From: Actinomycetes bacterium
GTDB lineage: Bacteria; Actinomycetota; Acidimicrobiia; Spongiisociales; UBA5794
Length of the DNA stretch: 9,961 nucleotides
Direction of reading: 5' to 3'
Assembly: GCA_024275815.1 (NCBI GenBank)
Contig: JAJRYI010000102.1
Span: 1 to 9,961, forward strand
Under the pieces are notes generated by a model, which saw only the letters and a list, made by a program, of their open reading frames with translations, had not been told where the DNA came from and ran no database searches. A program made the translations under genes and the position numbers. Position 1 is the stretch's first letter. Every line of letters begins with the position of its first letter. Below, in pieces: positions 1-7,608 of this stretch.

Positions 1-531
1 GCCCGGTACCTCATCGGTGACGGCCCGTTCGCGGTGCTACTCGCCGACGAGTTGATCATCTCGGATCCCCCCGCCCTCGGCGACATGATCGAAGTCCACA
101 AGGAGTACGGGGGCAACGTCGTGCTCGTCGACGAGGTCCCCCCGGAGAAGACCAGCAGCTACGGGATCGTCGAGGTGGGAGCCGGGGCCGATGCGGTGAT
201 CGAGGTCACCGGCATGGTCGAGAAGCCGGAGCCTCAAGATGCTCCGTCCGATCTCGCGATCATCGGTCGCTACGTCCTCGACCCGACCACCATGGAGACC
301 CTCGGCAGCACCGCTCGGGGAGCAGGTGGCGAGATCCAACTGACCGATGCTCTCCTGGCCTCTATCGAATCACACCCGTTCCATGCGGTTCGCATGAACG
401 GACAGCGGTACGACTGTGGCTCGAAACTCGGCTTCATCGAGGCCACGTTGAACCTCGCTCTGGGCAGAGACGATCTCGGACCAGACGTACAGCGCATGAT
501 CAACGCTCTTGCTGAGACACCGAACCGATAA
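1..531 (+). CDS. galU: UTP-glucose-1-phosphate uridylyltransferase, 3' part (5' end outside window)
   Basis: GalU makes UDP-glucose and pyrophosphate from UTP and glucose-1-phosphate in the cytoplasm, supplying glucosyl and galactosyl donors for envelope glycans. The frame is open from base 1, and 176 residues are visible before a TAA stop. The family is usually about 290-300 residues, so roughly the first 115-125 are missing. The visible part opens with the sugar-nucleotide core PFAVLLADELI (residues 9-19). It then shows YGIV (54-57), the conserved MVEKP (72-76), AIIGRYVL (85-92), the very characteristic GGEIQLTDA (109-117) and YDCGSKLGFIEA (137-148). This motif order is typical of bacterial GalU rather than of glucose-1-phosphate thymidylyltransferase. 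The start codon cannot be seen. The gene is followed 39 nt later by tal on the same strand, so co-transcription is possible. No truncation or frameshift is visible in the part present. Confidence 0.95.
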   Translation, partial: ARYLIGDGPFAVLLADELIISDPPALGDMIEVHKEYGGNVVLVDEVPPEKTSSYGIVEVGAGADAVIEVTGMVEKPEPQDAPSDLAIIGRYVLDPTTMETLGSTARGAGGEIQLTDALLASIESHPFHAVRMNGQRYDCGSKLGFIEATLNLALGRDDLGPDVQRMINALAETPNR

Positions 532-560
532 GCTCCCCCTCGCGCATCCATCGAACTGCC

Positions 561-565
561 AAGGA
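561..565 (+). promoter_or_regulatory. Ribosome binding site of tal
   Basis: AAGGA lies 5 nt upstream of the GTG at 571. It is the best Shine-Dalgarno match in the 39-nt galU-tal gap and decides the GTG start of transaldolase. I see no clear promoter or terminator hairpin in that gap, which is consistent with read-through from galU. Confidence 0.6.
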
Positions 566-570
566 CCACT

Positions 571-1656
571 GTGACACGACTCGAGCAACTCCACGATGCC
601 GGCCAATCGGTCTGGTACGACTTCATCCGCAGAGACATGCTCACGGGGCCGGGACTGTCCGACCTCGTCGAGGACGGCATTCGCGGCGTGACGAGCAACC
701 CTTCGATCTTCGAGAAGGCGATCGCCGGTTCGGATCTCTACGACGAGCAACTGGCTGCACTTGGTGGTCTCGATCCGCAGACAGCCTTCGAGACCCTCGC
801 CGTCGCCGATATCCAGCACGCTGCCGACATCCTCGCCGGAGTCTTCGATTCTTCGGGAGGTCACGACGGCTACGTGAGCCTGGAGGTGTCCCCCCGGCTC
901 GCACACGACACTGCCGCCACGATCGCCGACGCTATGCGACTCTGGAACGTCGTGGACCGACCCAACCTCATGGTGAAAGTGCCCGCCACGAAGGCAGGGA
1001 TCCCCGCCATTGAGGAACTCACAGCAGCGGGGATCAACGTCAACGCGACGCTGATGTTCTCCCTCGAACACTACGAGGACGTCGCGACGGCCTACGTCAG
1101 GGGTGCCGAGCGAGCCACCGATCCGTCCACGCTTGCCTCCGTTGCCTCCTTCTTCGTGTCCCGCGTCGACTCTGCGACCGACGCAGCGCTCGAGAACGTC
1201 GGCACCGGGGACGCCCTCAGGCTCCGCGGCAAGGCGGCAGTCGCCAACGCGAAGCTCGCCTATCGTCGCTACGGAGAGATCTTCGACGGCCCACAGTTCA
1301 CTTCGTTACGAGCCCGCGGCACACGACCGCAACGTGTCCTGTGGGCTTCGACGTCGACGAAGAATCCGAGCTACAGCGATGTCATGTACATCGAGGAGCT
1401 CATCGGGAGGAACACGGTGAACACGGCACCTCCCGACACGATCGAGGCGTTCCTCGATCATGGAACCGTGCGACCGGATTCGCTGTGCGAGCACGTCGAT
1501 GAAGCACAGACTCTGATCACCTCACTCCCCGACGTCGGCGTCGACTTCGATGCGATCACCTCCGATCTACAGGTCGCCGGTGTTGCATCGTTCTCAGCTG
1601 CCTTCGACACGCTGCTGGCAGCAATCGTGGCGAAACAACCGGGGAAGCTCGTGTGA
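571..1656 (+). CDS. tal: Transaldolase
   Basis: Transaldolase moves a dihydroxyacetone unit between sedoheptulose-7-phosphate and glyceraldehyde-3-phosphate, giving fructose-6-phosphate and erythrose-4-phosphate (non-oxidative pentose-phosphate pathway, cytoplasm). The 361-residue product has the first family signature GVTSNPSIFEK (39-49). It also has EVSPRLAHDT (105-114), the Schiff-base region LMVKVPATKAG (133-143) with Lys136 as the expected catalytic lysine, INVNATLMFS (155-164) and LWASTSTKNPSYSDVMYIEE (257-276). The length and these motifs fit the long actinobacterial/cyanobacterial type rather than the short E. coli TalB (about 317 aa) or the FSA-like form (about 215 aa). The start is GTG with an AAGGA ribosome site 5 nt upstream. 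The TGA stop overlaps the GTG start of pgi by 4 nt, so the two are probably translationally coupled. In several phyla these two enzymes form one fused protein; here they are separate. Confidence 0.96.
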   Translation: MTRLEQLHDAGQSVWYDFIRRDMLTGPGLSDLVEDGIRGVTSNPSIFEKAIAGSDLYDEQLAALGGLDPQTAFETLAVADIQHAADILAGVFDSSGGHDGYVSLEVSPRLAHDTAATIADAMRLWNVVDRPNLMVKVPATKAGIPAIEELTAAGINVNATLMFSLEHYEDVATAYVRGAERATDPSTLASVASFFVSRVDSATDAALENVGTGDALRLRGKAAVANAKLAYRRYGEIFDGPQFTSLRARGTRPQRVLWASTSTKNPSYSDVMYIEELIGRNTVNTAPPDTIEAFLDHGTVRPDSLCEHVDEAQTLITSLPDVGVDFDAITSDLQVAGVASFSAAFDTLLAAIVAKQPGKLV

Positions 1657-3236
1657 CGCCTCGACTCGAGTCACGCACGATCTCTGACGAGGTACTCGCC
1701 GAGGCGGCGCGCTGGGAAAGAGATGGGCTCATGCGCCGTGTCTGGAATGCTGACCCAACGGTGTGGGGCGAGCCGGGCACACCGGAACTGGCAGACCGCC
1801 TCGGGTGGCTGACACTTCCGTCTACGTCACGCGACCTCGTTCCGATCATCGGCGATCTCGCGGCAGAGGCGCACGGCTCAGCGATCCGCGACATCGTCCT
1901 GTGTGGCATGGGTGGCTCGTCCCTCGCTCCAGAAGTGTTCGCCGACTCGCTACTCGGGACCGGCCCGAAGCTCACCGTCCTCGACTCGACACACCCCGAC
2001 GCCGTCGCCGCGGTCGACGAGGCGACGTCTCCCGACACGACCTGGTACGTGATCTCCTCCAAATCCGGGTCCACCCTCGAGACACTCTCGCTCTTCCACT
2101 GGTTCTGGTCGAGGGTTTCACGCGAGGTCTCGTCACCGGGAAGTCACTTCATCGCTATCACAGACCCCGGGTCACTGCTCGCCGACCTGGCTATCGAGCG
2201 CAACTTCAGAACCGTCGTCGGTGCCGACCCGGACGTCGGGGGACGGTACTCGGCACTGACCGCCTTCGGTCTCGTTCCCGCGGGACTCACCGGTGCCGAT
2301 CCCGCCGCAATGCTCGATGCCGCGGCAGATGCCGCAGCGGTATGCGGGCCCGACGTCGACCTCCTCGAGAACCCGGCGTTCGTGCTGGGTGCAACGATGG
2401 CGACGAAGGCTCTCTCGGGCATCGACAAGGTACAGATGGTTGCCGGCGGTTCGCTCACGTCCTTCCCGCTGTGGGCCGAACAGCTCATCGCCGAGTCCAC
2501 GGGAAAGGACGGCAAAGGCATCGTCCCCATCGACGGGGGTCCTTTCCCTTCAACGGCCACCGACGGTTCGGTCATCGCAATCGATGTAGTCGATGGTGAC
2601 GGTGCCGACATGGTGCTCACGACGCGAGGCGCGTACGACATCGCCGGGGCGATGTTCATCTTCGAGCTCGCAACGGCGATCGCAGGTGAGATCCTCGGCA
2701 TACATCCGTTCAACCAGCCCGACGTCGAGATCGCGAAGCGCCTGGCAGCGTCGGCTATGGCGGGCGAGCTCGCGAAGCCGGCCCAACCATCCATCGCTAT
2801 CGACGACGATGCTCTCGTCCCCGTGCTCACGTCACTCCTCACCGAACATCGGCCGTCGTATGTGTCGATCCATGCGTATCTGGCACCCAGTTCGTCCTCC
2901 GATGCCGCTCTCGGATCCCTCAGGGAGCTCATCGATGCGCGCTGCGGCTCATACACCACGGTCGGGTACGGACCAAGGTTCCTCCACTCGACGGGCCAGA
3001 TCCACAAGGGGGGCCCTCCCGGTGGCGTGTTCATCCAGATCCTCGACGATCCGCAAGCCACGCTTCGTGTGCCCGAGACCGAGTTCACGTTCAACGAGCT
3101 GATCACAGCCCAGGCCGCAGGGGATCGTGCTGCACTCGCCGACAGGGGACGCAGCGTGGTCAGCGTAGAACTCGGCCGGGACACCGAAACGGGCCTTCGT
3201 CTACTGATCGATGCTGCACGAGCAGCGCTTCAGTGA
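1653..3236 (+). CDS. pgi: Glucose-6-phosphate isomerase
   Basis: This enzyme interconverts glucose-6-phosphate and fructose-6-phosphate in glycolysis and gluconeogenesis, in the cytoplasm. The 527-residue product carries two SIS-type phosphosugar-binding motifs, GMGGSSLAPEV (85-95) and SSKSGSTLET (135-144). It has the PGI signature region DVGGRYSALT (194-203) and QLIAESTGKDGKGIVP (277-292), where Glu281 is the likely catalytic base. HPFNQPDVE (351-359) supplies a likely ring-opening His351, and HSTGQIHKGGP (445-455) supplies the likely C-terminal catalytic Lys452. These residue roles are assigned by analogy with known PGI enzymes. The C-terminal motif resembles the isomerase half of transaldolase/PGI fusion proteins more than E. 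coli Pgi. The GTG start overlaps the tal stop (GTGA), and the purine run GGGGAAG at 1641-1647 can serve as ribosome site. The gene ends 12 nt from the convergent histidine kinase, with no obvious terminator. Confidence 0.95.
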   Translation: MTPRLESRTISDEVLAEAARWERDGLMRRVWNADPTVWGEPGTPELADRLGWLTLPSTSRDLVPIIGDLAAEAHGSAIRDIVLCGMGGSSLAPEVFADSLLGTGPKLTVLDSTHPDAVAAVDEATSPDTTWYVISSKSGSTLETLSLFHWFWSRVSREVSSPGSHFIAITDPGSLLADLAIERNFRTVVGADPDVGGRYSALTAFGLVPAGLTGADPAAMLDAAADAAAVCGPDVDLLENPAFVLGATMATKALSGIDKVQMVAGGSLTSFPLWAEQLIAESTGKDGKGIVPIDGGPFPSTATDGSVIAIDVVDGDGADMVLTTRGAYDIAGAMFIFELATAIAGEILGIHPFNQPDVEIAKRLAASAMAGELAKPAQPSIAIDDDALVPVLTSLLTEHRPSYVSIHAYLAPSSSSDAALGSLRELIDARCGSYTTVGYGPRFLHSTGQIHKGGPPGGVFIQILDDPQATLRVPETEFTFNELITAQAAGDRAALADRGRSVVSVELGRDTETGLRLLIDAARAALQ

Positions 3237-3248
3237 CGGCGTAGGCTG

Positions 3249-5828
3249 CTACTCGATCGCAGCGACGTCCACACCGATCCGACTCGACCGGACGGCGTTC
3301 GAGAGACCGATCGGCTTGCCACGATCGATCCGGGTCCCGGACTCGCCGAGCGAGACGTTCATCTCTCTCGGAAGTTCCAGGGTGAACACGCTCCCGCCGC
3401 TGTAGCGATACGTCAACGATCCGCCCATCAACTCGGCGAGTGCACGCGACACCGTGAGCCCGATGCCGACCGATCCGGGTTGCCCCGGCGTGTCGTGAGC
3501 TCGCTCGTAGGCCTCGAAGATACGTTCCCGATCGGCCTGGGGGATCCCATCACCGTCGTCGACGATCTCAACGGCGATCGCGCCGAGACTCGACGACATG
3601 CGCGCCTCGATGTTCGGACCTCCGTAGCGAACCGCGTTCGTCAAGAGGTTCCGCAGGATCTGGCGCACACTGACGGAGTCTGCATCGACGACGCCGGGCT
3701 CGACAGAGCACGTGATCGTCGTACCCGGTGGCACGGCGATTCCCGCGATCACCGTCCGTACCTGAACGTCCAACTCGACGGCCTCAGAACGAACGATGAC
3801 GTTGCCGATGTCTGCTCGGGCAGCGATCAAGAGGTCATCGATGAGGTCGGACATGTCGTTGCTCTGCTCGACGAGGAGGTTGATGAACTCCGCCATCTCG
3901 TCATCGGAGAACTCCTTCCAGCGGTCGTTGAGCTCGTGGGCCATTCCGGCAACGACGGTCAACGGGGTGCGAAGCTCGTGTGACACCGAGGCAACGAACG
4001 CGTCCTTGGAACGCAGCAGGTCCTCGAGTCGCGATCTTGCACTCGCCCGATCGACGGCTGCTGCAAGGACGTTTGCGACCGACTGGAGGAAGTTGAGGTC
4101 GTCGACCGTGAACACCCGCTCATCGGAAGACAACACGACCAACGTGCCGAAATCGATCTCAGAACCCGGGATCATCACCGCAACGGCGGATTCGAAGCCG
4201 CGTTCGGCCAGTTTCGGTGCGGCGAACCTGACCTCTGCATCGTTGCGCAGAACCACAGAGGCTGCCGTCATGTGGGCTCGGTCCGCGATGGCGGCAACGT
4301 CGTCGGCTACGACTTCGGCAAGCCGGCCCGATCCATACATCTCGAAACCACCCTCGGCGGCTCGTTCTAGGATGAGGGCGCCGTCGGTCCGCAGAACCGC
4401 CGAGACCGTCTCTGTGACCGATTCCATCACGTCGGTGATGACGTCAGCCTCGAGTGCGACCTGGCCGATCGATGCAACGGCCTCTTGCTGAACGGCACGG
4501 GACCACAACTCGTCCTCGACTCCACGTCGGCCTGTGACGTCGATCATCGCCCCCTCGTACACCGGCCCCGACTCGGTCGAGATGAGGCGCGACGTGTCGC
4601 GGATCCACAGCATCGAGCCGTCGAGTCGACGCATCATGGTCTCGTAACCGATCACGGTCTCTTCATGGTCGAGCATGGAGGTCAGATGCTCTCGATCCGT
4701 CGACTCGACGTAGAACCTGTGTGCGTCGGTGCCGATCATCTCATCTTTGGACGTCGCTCCGAACATCTCGACCAGCGCCGCATTGACGGCGAGAATCGTC
4801 CCATCGATAGCCGATCGATAGAGGGGCACGGGGATACGCTCGAAGAAGGATCGGAAGTCGACTTCGGAACGCTCGAGTTGGTCCTTGGCATCGTGAATAT
4901 CGGAACGATCGACCACCGCTACTTGAACGGCGAGTTGGCTCCCGTACTCGACGACGTTCATGGATACGTTGACCCAGCGGCACTCGCCCGAGATCGTCCT
5001 CATCCTGATGTCGGTGAGTTCGAGTGGCTCCAGTCGTGCCTCTGCCCGTTCGAGGTCCTCCATGACGTAGCCCCGCTGTTCCTCACAGATCAGGTCCTCG
5101 AGACGACTCCCGTGAAGACTTCCTTCGGGACCACCCAAGAGGGCTTCTGCCGGATCGTTTCTGTATACGACTCGACCTTTGACGACCACCAGGAACGCTG
5201 CAGGTGCCGTGTCCATCAGACGTTGGTATCGCATCGATCCGGATTCTGCAGCGACGTTGATTCGCAGGGCGTATCGATCGATAGACCGAAATACGACGTA
5301 GGCGCCGACGATGGTGCCGGCCCGTGCAAGGATCAACATGGTCTCGCCTGGTCTACTCGTCTCGGCCAGTTCGTTGATCCATGAGATAGATGGAGTGACG
5401 AGCAGCAACGAGATCTTCGACAGCTCGATGGCCGTCGCAGCGATCACTGTTCGTTGCGCTGCCCGGTCCGATCCCATGAACACCACGGATGCAACCGCCC
5501 ACACCGTCAACAACAGGGAGACTCCCCCTACCGAAGGGATGAGGAGCCAGATGAAGTACGCGGCGAGGATGTCGATGAACGCAGAGAGTCTCACACCTGT
5601 GTAGCGACCCGTCGCTCGGGTCAGGAACGGGAGGCCGGTCGCCGCGACGATCGTGACCATGCCGATGACCCGCACCTCGATGGTCGTCTCCGGGATGAAC
5701 AAGATGGGAATCCCTGCGATCCAGTACACGACGGCACGGACTCGCAAGAGGAAACCTGCAAGACGTCTGCGATCATGCTGCGAAAAGAGACCTGAAGCCA
5801 TCCCTCCCCTATCGGACGGTTTCAACAC
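3249..5828 (-). CDS. Membrane histidine kinase, PAS-PAS-GAF-HisKA-HATPase
   Basis: This is a two-component sensor kinase of 859 residues. The N-terminus has about six hydrophobic spans (roughly 27-46, 53-70, 82-98, 101-118, 126-146, 163-181) with short loops and no large extracellular domain, so it may sense within the membrane. Two PAS domains follow (about 200-310 and 320-436), then a GAF domain (about 445-597). The HisKA dimerisation helix has SVSHELRTPLT with phospho-acceptor His617. The ATPase domain has the N box ILRNLLTNAVRYG (Asn731), G1 DDGDGIP (757-763), F box around Phe771 and G2 GSVGIGLTVSRAL (785-797). All catalytic boxes are intact. About 39 residues follow the ATPase fold without a recognised domain. 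No response regulator is encoded in the window, so the partner is unknown. The start is uncertain: GTG at 5828 gives the longest frame, while ATG at 5801 follows a purine run that sits very close. The gene lies 72 nt downstream of the LCP gene. Confidence 0.93.
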   Translation of the reverse strand: MLKPSDRGGMASGLFSQHDRRRLAGFLLRVRAVVYWIAGIPILFIPETTIEVRVIGMVTIVAATGLPFLTRATGRYTGVRLSAFIDILAAYFIWLLIPSVGGVSLLLTVWAVASVVFMGSDRAAQRTVIAATAIELSKISLLLVTPSISWINELAETSRPGETMLILARAGTIVGAYVVFRSIDRYALRINVAAESGSMRYQRLMDTAPAAFLVVVKGRVVYRNDPAEALLGGPEGSLHGSRLEDLICEEQRGYVMEDLERAEARLEPLELTDIRMRTISGECRWVNVSMNVVEYGSQLAVQVAVVDRSDIHDAKDQLERSEVDFRSFFERIPVPLYRSAIDGTILAVNAALVEMFGATSKDEMIGTDAHRFYVESTDREHLTSMLDHEETVIGYETMMRRLDGSMLWIRDTSRLISTESGPVYEGAMIDVTGRRGVEDELWSRAVQQEAVASIGQVALEADVITDVMESVTETVSAVLRTDGALILERAAEGGFEMYGSGRLAEVVADDVAAIADRAHMTAASVVLRNDAEVRFAAPKLAERGFESAVAVMIPGSEIDFGTLVVLSSDERVFTVDDLNFLQSVANVLAAAVDRASARSRLEDLLRSKDAFVASVSHELRTPLTVVAGMAHELNDRWKEFSDDEMAEFINLLVEQSNDMSDLIDDLLIAARADIGNVIVRSEAVELDVQVRTVIAGIAVPPGTTITCSVEPGVVDADSVSVRQILRNLLTNAVRYGGPNIEARMSSSLGAIAVEIVDDGDGIPQADRERIFEAYERAHDTPGQPGSVGIGLTVSRALAELMGGSLTYRYSGGSVFTLELPREMNVSLGESGTRIDRGKPIGLSNAVRSSRIGVDVAAIE

Positions 5829-5853
5829 TGTCTTGACCTGTGACGGACACAGA

Positions 5854-5881
5854 CTCGAAATGTCTGACGAAACGGTTCGAG
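5854..5881. repeat. Inverted repeat in the LCP-kinase gap
   Basis: CTCGAA (5854-5859) and TTCGAG (5876-5881) are perfect inverted arms separated by 16 nt, inside the 72-nt gap between the LCP stop and the kinase start. The site could be a regulator half-site pair or a weak RNA hairpin. The arms are short and CGA-rich words are common in this genome, so chance is a real alternative. I see no clear -10 element for the kinase in this gap. Confidence 0.25.
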
Positions 5882-5900
5882 CCCACCGCCGTCCGTCGGC

Positions 5901-7583
5901 TCAGGCGTCGCACTCCGATGCCTGGGGGGCTTCATCAGACGGGGTCGATTGTTCGTTGATCACCCTGCGAACCTTGCCCCTGATACGGTCGACGTCGGGG
6001 ATCGGCCTTCCGCCGTAGTCCCGTTCAGGCGCCCAGTAGGTTGGGACGAACCCCACCGTCTCGATGTCATCGAAGTCGAGCTTCGCTGCTGCAGAGATGA
6101 GATCGGGAGCGAAGGACAGCGGGATGTCGGTGACGACCGAGCCCTCGACTGCATCGACGATCGCCGAGAACCGGCGCAGGAGGGTCAGCGGATCGGCCTT
6201 CGCAGCCACAGCACGCAGCATGCAACGCTGCCGCTGCATCCTCGTGTAGTCGCTCGAGCCCTTCCTCGCACGGCTGTAGGCGAGCGCCTCGGGGCCGTTG
6301 AGGTGGTTCCAGCCGACGTCGACGTTGACGTACGCCCAGTCGTCTCCCTCCCGCGGAGGGGACACCTCGGATTCGAGAGGCTTCTGGACGTACACGTCGA
6401 CACCACCGATCGCATCGACCAGGTCCACGAACGCTGCCATGTCGACGAGCGCGTAGTAGTCGATGCGTAGGCCCATGAGCTGTTGCAGCGTGTCACGGAG
6501 CACCGCCATACCTGGATCGACTTCGTTGGGGTAGGTCCCCGTCCACTTCCTGGTGAAGGGGTACAGAGCGTTGAGCTGGTCGGGGAAGCATCGGCAGCTC
6601 TCGAACACCGGTTCCTCCACCACCGGGGGTTGCTCTCCTTCTGCCAGCGTCGTGGTGGTCGTCGACTGCTGTTCCTCTTCCGTCGGCGGAGGGGGCTTCG
6701 GGATGAGACGCTGCTCGAGTTCGACGAACGCTGTGTCGTAGGCCCTCGGCAGCGGAACCTGACCGAGGTTGCGGGGAAACCCGAAGAGTGCTGCCTTGCC
6801 GGTGACCGTGTTGAGTGTCGCGACCATCATCGTGTCGGTTCTCATGCCACCTCGTCCCGGGCCACCGTCGCCACCCGCAAGCAGGACCGTGATGCGCTCC
6901 GCGCCGACTCGATCCGTGAACGGGAGAAACGGAACGTTCGCCCCCGGAGAACCCCTGGATGCAAGAAGGTCGTCCCACTCTGCCACGGCCCCGGGGTCGC
7001 CGACTCCCTCTCTGAAGATGAGGTTCCGCAAGGACACTTCGTGTGGCGCATCCACGACGTAGTGTTTGACGACCGGATCGGGAACGATGTCTGCATCGGT
7101 ACCGATGGGGATGATCGGTTCGGCAGCAGGTTCGGCGCCTTCGACCACGAACACCGACTCGATGAGCCTGACCGCATCGATGGTGTATCGGCCGACAACG
7201 ACGTGGGGGGCCAACACCACCGTGACGAGCACGATCCATCCGAGCACAGCTACACCGGTCGGCGTGCCTGCATGCTCGCCGTTGCGGGCAACCCCGTATG
7301 CATCCGCCGCTGCTCCGACTCTCCACAGTGCCGCGAGGACGTTGAGACCGAACAGCGTCCACAGAGCGGTCGGGTTCAGTGTGGCGCCGATGATCTGGGA
7401 CGTTCGAAACTGAGAGGCACCGAGACCGATGACCATCGCAACGAGAGCGGGCGAGGACCAGAGCGCGGCGCGGCGGTAACTGGCAAGGTAGAGATGCCCC
7501 AGGCCCGGTACGAGGACGCTGAGTGCCGCTGCGAGCCAGGGGCGTTTCACCCCCGTCGCCGTCATGTCTTGCACCGTCGCCAT
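5901..7583 (-). CDS. LytR-CpsA-Psr (LCP) family cell-envelope glycopolymer transferase
   Basis: LCP proteins transfer lipid-linked glycopolymers to peptidoglycan on the outer face of the membrane. The 560-residue product begins with about four hydrophobic spans (15-34, 43-58, 72-93, 109-130), the first containing the VPGLGHLYLA motif. An unassigned extracytoplasmic stretch follows (131-228), then the LCP domain (about 229-480). Key motifs are RTDTMM (248-253), FPRN (269-272), a Leu-Asn-Ala-Leu-Tyr segment (337-341), AIGGVDVYV (391-399), HLNGPEALAYSRARKGSSDY (427-446) and RMQRQRCML (448-456). The expected RxD, PR and RxR arginines are Arg248, Arg271, Arg438 and Arg440. An insert rich in Pro, Glu and Thr (about 296-325) interrupts the domain. 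The familiar PRD is PRN here, and Cys330, Cys332 and Cys454 are all expected outside the membrane. I chose ATG 7583 because GAGGGG precedes it and the hydrophobic span starts soon after; the frame extends upstream to 7733 but those residues look non-coding and run into typA. Confidence 0.92.
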   Translation of the reverse strand: MATVQDMTATGVKRPWLAAALSVLVPGLGHLYLASYRRAALWSSPALVAMVIGLGASQFRTSQIIGATLNPTALWTLFGLNVLAALWRVGAAADAYGVARNGEHAGTPTGVAVLGWIVLVTVVLAPHVVVGRYTIDAVRLIESVFVVEGAEPAAEPIIPIGTDADIVPDPVVKHYVVDAPHEVSLRNLIFREGVGDPGAVAEWDDLLASRGSPGANVPFLPFTDRVGAERITVLLAGGDGGPGRGGMRTDTMMVATLNTVTGKAALFGFPRNLGQVPLPRAYDTAFVELEQRLIPKPPPPTEEEQQSTTTTTLAEGEQPPVVEEPVFESCRCFPDQLNALYPFTRKWTGTYPNEVDPGMAVLRDTLQQLMGLRIDYYALVDMAAFVDLVDAIGGVDVYVQKPLESEVSPPREGDDWAYVNVDVGWNHLNGPEALAYSRARKGSSDYTRMQRQRCMLRAVAAKADPLTLLRRFSAIVDAVEGSVVTDIPLSFAPDLISAAAKLDFDDIETVGFVPTYWAPERDYGGRPIPDVDRIRGKVRRVINEQSTPSDEAPQASECDA

Positions 7584-7585
7584 AT

Positions 7586-7591
7586 CCCCTC
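7586..7591 (-). promoter_or_regulatory. Ribosome binding site of the LCP gene
   Basis: Read on the minus strand, GAGGGG lies 2 nt before the ATG at 7583 (4 nt if only GAGG pairs). It is the only good ribosome-site match near the candidate starts. It supports ATG 7583 over the next in-frame ATG at 7565, which lacks one. Confidence 0.5.
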
Positions 7592-7608
7592 GATGTCGTG
7601 CAGCACGA

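Noticed and set aside
2144..3184. 346-residue open frame on the minus strand opposite pgi
   Set aside because: It is Ser-, Ala- and Pro-rich low-information translation antisense to a motif-complete enzyme.
3213..3226. GCTGC-ACGA-GCAGC hairpin near the pgi end
   Set aside because: The stem is only 5 bp, inside the coding sequence, and is not followed by a T run. It is not convincing as a terminator.
5272..5283. 12-bp perfect palindrome TATCGATCGATA
   Set aside because: It lies inside the kinase coding region (Ser-Ile-Asp-Arg-Tyr-Ala) in a genome rich in CGATCG-like words, so it is most likely incidental.
4485..5384. 299-residue open frame on the plus strand opposite the kinase
   Set aside because: It is a shadow of the kinase codons, with no domain, no ribosome site and a composition typical of antisense translation.
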